From assembly GCA_004377275.1 (NCBI GenBank), contig SOIC01000084.1, positions 1 through 22,935 on the forward strand: a DNA stretch of 22,935 bases, given 5' to 3'. Position numbers and translations under genes: made by a program. The notes under the pieces are model-generated. The model saw nothing but the letters and a program-made list of their open reading frames with translations. It did no database searches and had not been told where the DNA came from. The stretch comes from Dehalococcoidia bacterium. GTDB lineage: Bacteria > Chloroflexota > Dehalococcoidia > E44-bin15. Positions 6,582 to 13,842 of this stretch are shown here, in pieces; the stretch's first letter is position 1, and each line of letters begins with the position of its first letter.

Positions 6582-7038
6582 GCTGGCCCCATCCCCCGGG
6601 GCGAAACATAGTAGTAAGAGAATCGGACGAGGCCTCGGCAGTGGGCATGGTAGGACAGCTGGAAAGGGCACCAAGGGGCAGAAGGCGCGTGCGGGGTATA
6701 AGATGCGCCCCGGCTTTGAGGGAGGGCAGAACCCGTTGACCAAAAGCCTGCCTGAACAGCGGGGCTTTACCAATATATTTAGGATAGAATATGCCACCAT
6801 CAATGTCGCCCGCCTTAATCGCTTTGAGGCAGAGAGCGAGGTAACGCCCCAGCACTTGGTGGAGGAAGGGCTGGTCAAGTCGCTGAAACATCCGATAAAG
6901 ATTCTCGGCGATGGCGAACTTCAAAAACCTCTCACGGTGAGGGCAAATAAGTTCACGCAACCGGCGAGGAGAAAGATCGAAGCGGCTGGAGGAAAGGCAG
7001 AGGAAATTAGTAGTGACTCAAGAGCGAAGAGACACTAG
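6568..7038 (+). CDS. rplO: 50S ribosomal protein L15
   Basis: 156 residues, slightly longer than the usual 145-150. L15 is a late-assembly 50S protein with an extended glycine/basic N-terminal arm. The start ELAPSPGAKHSSKRIGRG, then the glycine-rich SGHGRTAGKGTKGQKARAG and RPGFEGGQNPL, are diagnostic, and the C-terminal domain ends near KIEAAGGKAEEI. The GTG at 6568 overlaps rpmD by 14 bases; AGAGCG-type purines upstream are a weak ribosome-binding site. The final residues SSDSRAKRH extend past the usual end and overlap secY by 26 bases. Confidence 0.95.
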   Translation: MRQNELAPSPGAKHSSKRIGRGLGSGHGRTAGKGTKGQKARAGYKMRPGFEGGQNPLTKSLPEQRGFTNIFRIEYATINVARLNRFEAESEVTPQHLVEEGLVKSLKHPIKILGDGELQKPLTVRANKFTQPARRKIEAAGGKAEEISSDSRAKRH

Positions 7039-8359
7039 ACCCAAGCTGCTTCAGGCAATGATCGATGCCTTTGGTCAGGCGGACCTGAGGAAGAAGATCC
7101 TGCTTACCCTGGGCCTTCTGGTAATTTTCCGCTTTGTTGCCCACGTCCCTATGCCTGGCGCGGATGTTGAAGCCATGCGCGAGTTCCTGGGAGGGGGCAG
7201 CAGCGTCGGGGCACTGGTGGGAATGATGGACCTCTTCAGCGGCGGGGCGATGAGGAACATGAGCATAGCCGCTATGGGGGTCTATCCCTATATCACAGCA
7301 GTTATTATCATGCAGCTCCTGGTGCCGGTGATCCCTCGCCTTCAGGCAATTGCCAGAGAGGGGGATGTGGGGAGGGCGAGGATTAACCTGTACACTCACT
7401 GGCTAACCGTGCCCTTGGCGGCCCTCCAGGGTTACGGTCAGTTGATTGTGCTACAGGGGCAGGGCATCTTCCCCGCGAATAGTATCGGCTTCTCCGGGGA
7501 TGCACTTCTCCCCACCGTCACCATGGTGCTGGCCATGACCGCAGGGACGATGTTCCTTGTATGGCTGGGGGAGCTGATTACCGAATATGGCATTGGTAAT
7601 GGCATTTCCCTGATAATCTTTGCCGGAATCGTTGCCAGCTTGCCGCAGATGATCGGCCAAGGCTACCTGGCCCAAGGAGCTGGGGACCTGTTGGGATTAT
7701 TCATTTTCCTCGGTTTAGCCCTGGCCATTTTGGTCACCATCGTTATCTTTACCGAGGCTCACCGCCGCATTCCGGTGCAGTATGCCAGGAGCCTGTATCG
7801 TGGGGGGCGGATGTATCGGCAATCTGGTGGCACCCATATTCCAATAAGAGTAAACTCGGCGGGGATGATTCCAGTGATCTTCGCCATGGCGATGCTGATC
7901 TTCCCCGGGGTGGTCGCAAGCTTCTTTGCCGCTCCGCCTGGTGAGGCTGCCAATTTCGCCAACACCATTCAGAATCTCTTCTTGCCCACAAGCGGGTTAT
8001 ATTGGGCAATGTACTTTTTCCTGGTACTGGGCTTCACCTTCTTCTATGCCATGATAATCTTTCAGCAGCAAAACCTAGGGGAGACACTGCAGCGGCAGGG
8101 GGCTTTCGTGCCCGGAATTCGCCCGGGCAGGACCACCCAGCAATTTCTTAATCGGGTGATCACCAGGGTCACCTGGGCAGGTGCCCTGTTTTTAGCCTTT
8201 GTGGCAATATCGCCCTTTATTATTCAAAATATAACCGGCGTTCAGGTTTTGATTTTGCCATCCATCGGCATGCTAATTGTGGTCGGTGTGGCCCTGGATA
8301 CCATGAGGCAACTGGAGGCTCAGCTAATGATGCGCCGCTATGAAGGTTTTCTCAAATAA
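7013..8359 (+). CDS. secY: Protein translocase subunit SecY
   Basis: 448 residues, the normal size. SecY is the channel of the SecYEG translocon in the cytoplasmic membrane. About ten hydrophobic segments are visible. TM1 is near residues 28-46 (ILLTLGLLVIFRFVAHVP). The plug region with GGAMRNMSIAAMGVYPYI and TM2 follow. A helix with GELITEYGIGNGISLIIF is the classic SecY signature. The cytosolic loop TEAHRRIPVQYARS and the loop carrying RQGAFVPGIRPGRTT face the ribosome and SecA. The C-terminus RRYEGFLK is typical. The start is GTG 7013 with GAGGAAAT upstream; it overlaps rplO by 26 bases. It is the usual secY position within the spc operon. Confidence 0.97.
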   Translation: MTQERRDTRPKLLQAMIDAFGQADLRKKILLTLGLLVIFRFVAHVPMPGADVEAMREFLGGGSSVGALVGMMDLFSGGAMRNMSIAAMGVYPYITAVIIMQLLVPVIPRLQAIAREGDVGRARINLYTHWLTVPLAALQGYGQLIVLQGQGIFPANSIGFSGDALLPTVTMVLAMTAGTMFLVWLGELITEYGIGNGISLIIFAGIVASLPQMIGQGYLAQGAGDLLGLFIFLGLALAILVTIVIFTEAHRRIPVQYARSLYRGGRMYRQSGGTHIPIRVNSAGMIPVIFAMAMLIFPGVVASFFAAPPGEAANFANTIQNLFLPTSGLYWAMYFFLVLGFTFFYAMIIFQQQNLGETLQRQGAFVPGIRPGRTTQQFLNRVITRVTWAGALFLAFVAISPFIIQNITGVQVLILPSIGMLIVVGVALDTMRQLEAQLMMRRYEGFLK

Positions 8360-8371
8360 GGAGGGTTTCGC

Positions 8372-9019
8372 ATGCGTTCTGTGCTGCTGGGCGCCCCGGG
8401 CTCGGGGAAGGGGACCCAGGCGGGAATAATTTCTGAGAGGCTGGGCATTGCTCATGTTGCCTCCGGCGACCTGTTTCGTGAGGCGGCAAGTAGGGGGGAC
8501 GAGGTGGGGAGGCAGGCGAAGTCTTACATGGAAAAGGGGCTCCTGGTTCCTGACGAGATAACGATCAGGATGATACTGGAGCGAGTTGCCGCTTCGGATT
8601 GCGCTAGAGGGTTTATCCTCGATGGCTTCCCCAGAACCTTGGAACAAGCAAAGGCCCTGGATATGGCGCTGGGGGAAAGGGGAGAGGCCATTGATCGGGT
8701 GTTTTATATCAAGGTTGCCACGGAGGAGCTGGTGAGGCGCTTGAGCGGTCGGTTTATCTGTCGAAGCTGCCAGACACCCTATCACCCGGTATCCTCACCA
8801 CCAGAGGTAGCGGGCAGGTGTGACCGGTGCGGCGGCGAACTTTATCAGCGCGCCGATGACTCACCGGAGACGGTAAAAAAGCGAATTGAGGTCTACTTTG
8901 CGGAGACGGCACCGCTTATCGACTACTATAAAGAAGCGGGCAAACTGGTGGAGATCAACGGACAGGGCGAGATCGGCGAGATCGGCGAGAGGCTTGTCGC
9001 GGCCCTCCCTCGGGATTGA
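8372..9019 (+). CDS. adk: Adenylate kinase, long form with zinc-binding LID
   Basis: 215 residues, the long bacterial type. It catalyses AMP + ATP to 2 ADP in the cytosol. The P-loop GAPGSGKGTQ is at residues 7-16; the AMP-binding segment ASGDLFR, then GFILDGFPRTLEQA, follow. The LID domain carries four cysteines in two CxxC pairs (CRSC and CDRC), the structural zinc form known from Gram-positive and other bacteria. The DDSPETVKKRIEVY segment closes the domain. AAGGAGG lies before the ATG at 8372. It sits between secY and map, as in most spc operons. Confidence 0.97.
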   Translation: MRSVLLGAPGSGKGTQAGIISERLGIAHVASGDLFREAASRGDEVGRQAKSYMEKGLLVPDEITIRMILERVAASDCARGFILDGFPRTLEQAKALDMALGERGEAIDRVFYIKVATEELVRRLSGRFICRSCQTPYHPVSSPPEVAGRCDRCGGELYQRADDSPETVKKRIEVYFAETAPLIDYYKEAGKLVEINGQGEIGEIGERLVAALPRD

Positions 9020-9020
9020 A

Positions 9021-9773
9021 ATGGGAATAATCATTAAATCGTCACAGGAGATCGACATCATGAGAAAGGCGGGGAGGATCGTGGCTGCCATACTTGATGT
9101 GTTGAAGAAAAGGATTGAACCTGGTATTATCACTGAGGAATTGGAAACCATAACGGTTCACGAACTGAGTCGGCATGGTGCCACCTCATCCTTTAAAGGA
9201 TACCGGGACTTCCCCGCCAGCCTGTGCATCTCCGTTAATGAGGAACTGGTTCATGGCATCCCGGGGAAGCGTGTAATTGAGGAGGGGGATATTGTTTCTT
9301 TGGATGTCGGCGCGCTGTTTGAGGGCTTTCATGGCGATGCCGCCATCACTGTGGGGGTGGGGCGGATCAGCCTGCATGCCAAGGCGCTCCTGGAGGCAAC
9401 CGAGGGGGCGCTGAGCGCGGGGATCGCTATTGCGCGAAGTGGCGCACGTTTAGGGGATATATCGGCGGCAATCCAGTCATTTGCAGAATCGCGAGGGTTC
9501 TCGGTGGTGCGTGAATATGTGGGACATGGCATCGGCCGCCAGATGCATGAAGAACCCCAGATACCAAATTACGGTTCCCCGGGGCAGGGACCCTTTCTCA
9601 AAAGGGGGATGACCCTGGCTCTGGAACCCATGGTGAATGCTGGAGGATGGCGCACCAAAGTAGAAGGCAATGGGTGGACCGTTGCTACCGCCGATGGTAG
9701 CCTCTGCGCGCATTTCGAGAATACTATTGCGATCAACGATTACGGGGCGGAGATACTCACCAGTCTTGGTTAG
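9021..9773 (+). CDS. map: Methionine aminopeptidase, type I
   Basis: 250 residues, a normal type Ia enzyme that removes the N-terminal methionine from nascent proteins. All metal ligands are visible: D95 and D106 (SLDVGALFEGFHGD), H169 (GHGIGRQMHEEP), E202 (ALEPMVN) and E233 (HFENTI); H78 (LVHGIPG) matches the conserved substrate-side histidine. The frame is open upstream to 8886, but that part lies inside adk and has no family similarity, so I start at ATG 9021, one base after the adk stop. No strong ribosome-binding site precedes it, consistent with coupling to adk. Confidence 0.96.
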   Translation: MGIIIKSSQEIDIMRKAGRIVAAILDVLKKRIEPGIITEELETITVHELSRHGATSSFKGYRDFPASLCISVNEELVHGIPGKRVIEEGDIVSLDVGALFEGFHGDAAITVGVGRISLHAKALLEATEGALSAGIAIARSGARLGDISAAIQSFAESRGFSVVREYVGHGIGRQMHEEPQIPNYGSPGQGPFLKRGMTLALEPMVNAGGWRTKVEGNGWTVATADGSLCAHFENTIAINDYGAEILTSLG

Positions 9774-9782
9774 GCATAAGAT

Positions 9783-10001
9783 ATGCCAAAGAAGGAAGCT
9801 ATTGAGGTCGAGGGGAAAGTGGTTGAGCCTTTGCCTAACACTATGTTCCGTGTCGAGCTGGCCAATGGGCACAAGGTGCTGGCACATATATCGGGTAAGA
9901 TGAGAATACATTACATCAAGATCCTTCCTGGCGATAAGGTATTGGTGGAGCTTTCCCCATATGACCTAAGCAGGGGCAGGATTACCTATCGTTTTAGATA
10001 G
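9783..10001 (+). CDS. infA: Translation initiation factor IF-1
   Basis: 72 residues, exactly the family length. IF-1 occupies the 30S A site during initiation and is an S1-type OB-fold protein. The sequence carries IEVEGKVVEPLPNTMFRVEL, NGHKVLAHISGKMR and the C-terminal LPGDKVLVELSPYDLSRGRITYRFR (9927-9998). The ATG at 9783 lies ten bases after map. It is followed by rpmJ, the usual infA-rpmJ pairing at the spc/alpha junction. Confidence 0.97.
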   Translation: MPKKEAIEVEGKVVEPLPNTMFRVELANGHKVLAHISGKMRIHYIKILPGDKVLVELSPYDLSRGRITYRFR

Positions 10002-10028
10002 ATTTATGTGCGGCGTAGGTGGCGAAGG

Positions 10029-10142
10029 ATGAAGGTTCGAGCTTCAGTTAAGCGGCGATGTGAAAAGTGTAAGGTGGTGAAGAGGAAGGGAGTGGTCCGG
10101 GTGATCTGCGAGAACCCAAGACATAAGCAGAGGCAGGGATAG
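10029..10142 (+). CDS. rpmJ: 50S ribosomal protein L36, zinc form
   Basis: 37 residues from ATG 10029 to TAG 10140-10142. I read MKVRASVKRRCEKCKVVKRK, then GVVRVICENPRHKQRQG. L36 is the smallest 50S protein and binds 23S rRNA close to L6 and L16. The zinc ligands are C11, C14, C27 and H32, the four-ligand form. GGCGAAGG immediately precedes the ATG. The gap to rpsM (10143-10202) contains a T-rich start and purine-rich end but no clear promoter or terminator. Confidence 0.97.
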   Translation: MKVRASVKRRCEKCKVVKRKGVVRVICENPRHKQRQG

Positions 10143-10202
10143 TTTCCTTTTTCGGCTGGGGTAAAGTTAAGTAGATAGGGGCGAAACGAAAAGGATCAAA
10201 CG

Positions 10203-10586
10203 ATGGCAAGGATAGCAGGGGTAGACCTCCCCAAGAACAAACGGGTCGAGATTGGATTGTGCTCCATCTATGGTATAGGGCGCTCCGTGAGCCAGAGTAT
10301 CCTGGCGCAAATCGGAGTCGACCCTGATACCAAAGTCAAGGATCTCAGCGAGGGGGATGTCAGCCGGATTCGAGAGGTTATCGATCGCGATCACGAGGTG
10401 GAAGGAGAACTGAGGCGCAAGGTCAATCTCAACATTAAGCGGCTCATCGAGATAGGTAGCTACCGTGGCATCAGGCATCGCCGTGGGTTACCCGTTCACG
10501 GGCAGCGTACCCGAACTAACGCTCGTACCAAAAAGGGTGCTCGAAAGACTGTCGCCGGGCGCCGCCGCACCGTGGCCAGGAAGTAA
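10203..10586 (+). CDS. rpsM: 30S ribosomal protein S13
   Basis: 127 residues, normal. S13 lies in the 30S head and touches P-site tRNA and the intersubunit bridges. It starts MARIAGVDLPKNKRVEIGL, followed by YGIGRSVSQSIL, an RRKVNLNIKRLIEIGSYRGIRHRRGLPVHGQRTRTNART block (10413-10529) and a basic tail ending RRRTVARK. AAAAGGA lies eight bases before the ATG. It opens the alpha-type gene group rpsM-rpsK-rpsD-rpoA-rplQ. Confidence 0.97.
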   Translation: MARIAGVDLPKNKRVEIGLCSIYGIGRSVSQSILAQIGVDPDTKVKDLSEGDVSRIREVIDRDHEVEGELRRKVNLNIKRLIEIGSYRGIRHRRGLPVHGQRTRTNARTKKGARKTVAGRRRTVARK

Positions 10587-10595
10587 AGGAGCGCT

Positions 10596-10991
10596 ATGCC
10601 AGACAAAAAGAAACCGACCCGGGTTAAAAGAAGGGAAAGAAAAGCTATACCCAAAGGTCGTGCCTATATCCAATCCACATTCAACAATACCATCATCACC
10701 ATTACCGACCTCTCGGGCAATGCCATCGCCTGGGGGAGTTCGGGCACCGCTGGCTTTAAAGGATCGCGCAAGGGCACTCCCTATGCCGCGCAGCTAGCTG
10801 CGGAACAGACGGCGAGGAGGGGGATGGAGCATGGGCTAAGGCAGGTTGAGGTCTATGTGAAGGGGCCGGGGAGCGGGCGTGAAGCGGCGATCCGCTCACT
10901 CCAGGCGGCAGGGCTCACGATTACCGGGATCAGGGATGTAACTCCTATCCCCCACAATGGCTGCCGCCCCAGAAAGAGGAGGAGGGTATGA
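10596..10991 (+). CDS. rpsK: 30S ribosomal protein S11
   Basis: 131 residues, normal for S11, which lines the mRNA exit channel on the 30S platform. Diagnostic parts are AYIQSTFNNTIITITDLSGN, WGSSGTAGFKGSRKGTPYAA, VKGPGSGREAAIRSLQAAGL and the C-terminal DVTPIPHNGCRPRKRRRV. AAGGAGCGCT immediately precedes the ATG at 10596. The 73-base gap to rpsD (10992-11064) holds only a very short reading frame and the rpsD leader with GGAGAAGGAG. Confidence 0.97.
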   Translation: MPDKKKPTRVKRRERKAIPKGRAYIQSTFNNTIITITDLSGNAIAWGSSGTAGFKGSRKGTPYAAQLAAEQTARRGMEHGLRQVEVYVKGPGSGREAAIRSLQAAGLTITGIRDVTPIPHNGCRPRKRRRV

Positions 10992-11064
10992 CTAAAACCT
11001 GCACTAGGATGGAGGATGCTCTTGGCCTTTAACCCTGTTCGGGAGAAGGAGTAGAGCGAAAAAA

Positions 11065-11691
11065 ATGGCACGCTACATAGGACCGGCTTGTCGGCTCTGC
11101 CGGCGGCAGAATGAGAAACTGATGTTAAAAGGGGAGAGGTGCACCAGTCGAAAGTGCGCCGTAGAGCGACGCAGTCTGCCCCCTGGCCGGCAGCGACCGC
11201 AGCGCCGAAAAATATCCGACCGCGGTCTCCAATTAAGGGAGAAGCAGAAGGCGAGGCATACTTACGGAGTGCTGGAAAGGCAGTTTCGCAGGCATTTCGC
11301 TGAGGCGGAGAAACGGTCCGGGGTCACTGGCGAAAACCTACTCCAGATTCTAGAGATGAGGCTTGATAACGTGGTCTACCGCCTTGGTTTCGCTGACTCG
11401 CGAAGGCAGGCTCGCCAAATAGTACGCCATGGCCATATTACCATTAATGGGCGTAAGATGGATATTCCCTCTTATGGGGTTAGGGTGGGGGATGTGATCG
11501 CGTGGTGGGAAAAGGGCACCAGAACGGAGTACTACAAGAGGATGGCTGAGCAGATCGCGGATAAGATAGTTCCTGAGTGGTTGAGCCTGGACGGTGAAAA
11601 GCTCTCCGGTCAAGTCTTGTCCGTGCCCAACCGTAATGACATCGACCTTAGGATCGATGAGAAAGTCATCGTGGAGTATTATTCACGATAG
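11065..11691 (+). CDS. rpsD: 30S ribosomal protein S4, zinc-binding form
   Basis: 208 residues, normal. S4 is a primary 16S rRNA-binding protein, nucleates 30S assembly and in E. coli represses the alpha operon. The N-terminus holds four cysteines (CRLC at 9-12, then C26 and C31), the zinc-containing S4 form. The S4 RNA-binding motif follows: LDNVVYRLGFADSRRQARQIV, HGHITINGRKMDIPSYGVRVGD. The C-terminus ends KVIVEYYSR. The ATG at 11065 follows GGAGTAGAGCG. The 3' end is 19 bases from rpoA. Confidence 0.97.
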   Translation: MARYIGPACRLCRRQNEKLMLKGERCTSRKCAVERRSLPPGRQRPQRRKISDRGLQLREKQKARHTYGVLERQFRRHFAEAEKRSGVTGENLLQILEMRLDNVVYRLGFADSRRQARQIVRHGHITINGRKMDIPSYGVRVGDVIAWWEKGTRTEYYKRMAEQIADKIVPEWLSLDGEKLSGQVLSVPNRNDIDLRIDEKVIVEYYSR

Positions 11692-11710
11692 TTTTTTTGG
11701 AGGTAGCTAC

Positions 11711-12736
11711 TTGTCTGAAACCGTGATGCCTCAAATAGAATGTGCAGAAATCTCTGACAAATATGGCCGATTCATCACCGAGCCTCTTGAGAGGGGCTCT
11801 GGCATTACTATGGGTAATGCCATGCGTCGGGCGCTCCTTAGCGCTCTCCCCGGTGCCGCGGTAACGTGGATCAGGATCGAGGGGTTGCAGCACGAGTTCT
11901 CTACTGTCCCCTACATGAAGGAGGACACTATAGACTTCCTCCTGAAAGTCAAGGCGATTAGGCTCCGCCCCCTCTCATCCCGTGGGGGTCAACTAATCCT
12001 TAAAGCTGAGGGCGAGGGTCACGTTCTAGCTGGTGACATCGAGCCCTCGGCAGAGTTCGAGGTGGCGAATCCCGAGCTTCACCTGGCCACCTTGGATTCC
12101 CCCGAGGCCAAGCTGATCGTGGAGTTCAATGTGGAACAGGGTAAGGGATATCGTCCTGCAAGCCAGGGCTATCGCTCTGTAGGCCAGGGCGATGGTCTTC
12201 CCCTCGGAGTGCTTCCCCTAGATGCTGTCTTTACCCCCGTGCGCAAGGTCAATTATAATATAGAGAACATCAGCGTGGGGCAAATCAGCTACGAGAGACT
12301 GATCCTCGACGTGTGGACTGATGGCACCATATCCCCGGTTGATGCGGTGAGCCGGAGCGCCCATCTGTTAATTGAACAACTGCAGCTATTCTATGAACTC
12401 GCCAGGGTCACGTTGCGGGTGGGGGAAAAACAGCCTCGCCTACAAATACCTCTAGAGCAATATAATATGCCTATTGAGGAGCTTGACCTTTCCGTGCGCA
12501 CCTTTAACTGCTTGAAGAGGGCTGGGATAACAAAGGCGGGGGAGCTATTTGAGAAGAGCGAGAAGGAGTTGCTTAACATAAAAAACTTCGGACAGAAGAC
12601 GATGGAGGAGGTGATGGGGCAGCTTAGGGCGAAGGGTTTCGTCTCGGAGGAGGGTGAGGAAGAGGAGGGCGGCCAGGCGGAAGATGTACCAGAGGAGGGC
12701 GGCCAGGCGGAAGGTGTACCAGAGGAGGACGTTTAG
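11711..12736 (+). CDS. rpoA: DNA-directed RNA polymerase subunit alpha with repeat tail
   Basis: 341 residues from TTG 11711; typical alpha is 310-330. The N-terminal domain dimerises and nucleates beta/beta' assembly: YGRFITEPLERGSGITMGNAMRRALLSALPGAAV covers 11762-11863, and FTPVRKVNYNIE follows the variable loop. The C-terminal domain near residues 255-315 (LDLSVRTFNCLKRAGI, KNFGQKTMEEV) binds UP elements and activators. The start rests on GGAGG at 11699-11703, seven bases upstream. Two oddities: a tandem heptapeptide YRPASQG/YRSVGQG at residues 147-160, and an acidic tail of about 30 residues containing EEGGQAEDVP and EEGGQAEGVP in tandem. The core folds look complete. Confidence 0.96.
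   Translation: MSETVMPQIECAEISDKYGRFITEPLERGSGITMGNAMRRALLSALPGAAVTWIRIEGLQHEFSTVPYMKEDTIDFLLKVKAIRLRPLSSRGGQLILKAEGEGHVLAGDIEPSAEFEVANPELHLATLDSPEAKLIVEFNVEQGKGYRPASQGYRSVGQGDGLPLGVLPLDAVFTPVRKVNYNIENISVGQISYERLILDVWTDGTISPVDAVSRSAHLLIEQLQLFYELARVTLRVGEKQPRLQIPLEQYNMPIEELDLSVRTFNCLKRAGITKAGELFEKSEKELLNIKNFGQKTMEEVMGQLRAKGFVSEEGEEEEGGQAEDVPEEGGQAEGVPEEDV
12149..12190 (+). repeat. 21-base tandem duplication inside rpoA N-terminal domain
   Basis: Copy 1 (12149-12169) and copy 2 (12170-12190) match at 17 of 21 bases and are in frame, encoding YRPASQG and YRSVGQG. The site is the variable loop between the VERGRGY-like and IGVIPVD-like motifs of the alpha N-terminal domain, which tolerates length changes in other bacteria. 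The four differences suggest an older duplication than the one in the tail. Confidence 0.8.
12661..12720 (+). repeat. 30-base tandem repeat in the rpoA C-terminal tail
   Basis: Two adjacent 30-base units (12661-12690 and 12691-12720) differ at one position (AAGATG against AAGGTG). They encode EEGGQAEDVP-type decapeptides, and a partial third unit (AGAGGAGGA) precedes the stop. The repeats lie after the folded C-terminal domain, so they add only an acidic disordered tail. The near identity implies a recent or gene-converted duplication. Confidence 0.95.
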
Positions 12737-12739
12737 CGG

Positions 12740-13093
12740 ATGAGGCACCGTGTTGCCGGCCGAACACTCTCCAGGCCGACAGGTCACCGGGTTTTAATGT
12801 ATCGGAACCTGGTAACCGATCTTTTGAGATATGGAAAAATAGTGACCACCGAGGCCAAAGCGAAAGAGGTCCAGGGCATGGCAGAGAGGATAATTACACT
12901 AGGCAAGGGTGGCACCCTACATAGCCGTCGCCAGGCGCTGGCATTTGTAACCGATAAAAAGGTGGTGGCGAAAGTGTTTGATGAGCTTGCACCCAGGTAT
13001 GCCCAGCGCCCTGGTGGCTATGCTAGGATAATAAAAATTGGGCCTCGCCATGGCGATGGCGCACCCATGGCACAGCTGGAATTGGTGGAGTGA
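12740..13093 (+). CDS. rplQ: 50S ribosomal protein L17
   Basis: 117 residues, a usual bacterial length. L17 sits near the exit tunnel of the 50S subunit. It opens MRHRVAGRTLSRPTGHR and shows YRNLVTDLLRYGKIVTTEAKAKEVQGMAE (12797-12883) and the C-terminal YARIIKIGPRHGDGAPMAQLELV. It follows rpoA by three bases and precedes truA by two. In Firmicutes cobalt-type ABC transporter genes often separate rplQ from truA; they are absent here. Confidence 0.97.
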   Translation: MRHRVAGRTLSRPTGHRVLMYRNLVTDLLRYGKIVTTEAKAKEVQGMAERIITLGKGGTLHSRRQALAFVTDKKVVAKVFDELAPRYAQRPGGYARIIKIGPRHGDGAPMAQLELVE

Positions 13094-13095
13094 TT

Positions 13096-13842
13096 ATGAA
13101 GATCGCCCTTATTATGGAATATGAAGGCACCAGATACCATGGATCTCAGATTCAGGAAAGGGTGCCTACCATTCAGGGTGAGCTTGAGCGTGCCCTGATG
13201 AGGGTTACCGGGAAGAAGATTCGCACCTCATATTCCTCCCGTACCGACCGGGGGGTTCACGCTAAAGGGCAGGTGGTTGCCTTTCCCTCCGATTCTCCAC
13301 TTTCACCTAAAACCATTGCCCATGCGTTAAACTATTATCTGCCAGAGGATATTGCTATTAGGGATGCTTTTGTGGTGAACGATGATTTCGATCCCAGGAG
13401 AGATGCTTTGAGCAGGGAGTATTGCTACTACATCTGGAATAGCGCGACCCCTTCTCCGCTACTGCGGAGGAGTGCCTATTTTGTGCCCAGGCGCCTTGAG
13501 GTCGCAGCGATGAATGAGGCCTGCCAGGCCATTTTGGGGACACATGATTTCGCTCCCTTTGCCAGCTCTCTTAACGATGGAAAGAATACGGTGCGTACCA
13601 TTTATCGGGCGACGGTGGCTATAGAGGGCAATTTAGTGAGCTGCCACATGGTGGCCAATTCATTCCTACCCCATCAGGTACGTAATACCATGGGCGCCCT
13701 GGTGAAGGTGGGACTGGGGAAGAGCGATGTGGCAGCCTTTTACGATATTTTGCGATCAAAAAAGCCCACTCAAGCGGGGCCTGCCCTCCCGCCACATGGG
13801 CTGTGTCTTTTAAAGGTTAATTACCCTAATGGGGTGAAATGA
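13096..13842 (+). CDS. truA: tRNA pseudouridine(38-40) synthase TruA
   Basis: 248 residues from ATG 13096, typical for TruA, which isomerises uridines 38-40 in the tRNA anticodon arm. YEGTRYHGSQIQ is near the N-terminus. The catalytic aspartate is D51 in SSRTDRGVHAKGQV; an arginine replaces the common alanine after it, while family members with lysine at that place are known. DFAPFAS, and FLPHQVRNTMGALVKVGLGK in the C-terminal half, complete the match. An in-frame GTG at 13090 lies within the GGAG ribosome-binding site, so ATG 13096 is preferred. The stop overlaps rplM (ATGA). Confidence 0.95.
   Translation: MKIALIMEYEGTRYHGSQIQERVPTIQGELERALMRVTGKKIRTSYSSRTDRGVHAKGQVVAFPSDSPLSPKTIAHALNYYLPEDIAIRDAFVVNDDFDPRRDALSREYCYYIWNSATPSPLLRRSAYFVPRRLEVAAMNEACQAILGTHDFAPFASSLNDGKNTVRTIYRATVAIEGNLVSCHMVANSFLPHQVRNTMGALVKVGLGKSDVAAFYDILRSKKPTQAGPALPPHGLCLLKVNYPNGVK

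Noticed and set aside
6321..6878. 185-codon frame on the - strand across rpsE, rpmD and rplO
   Set aside because: It crosses three well-supported ribosomal protein genes on the opposite strand, has no recognisable motif and no plausible translation start.
10143..10202. Possible S4-type leader or promoter upstream of rpsM
   Set aside because: I could not find a -10/-35 pair or a pseudoknot-like structure that I would defend; the stretch is only 60 bases.
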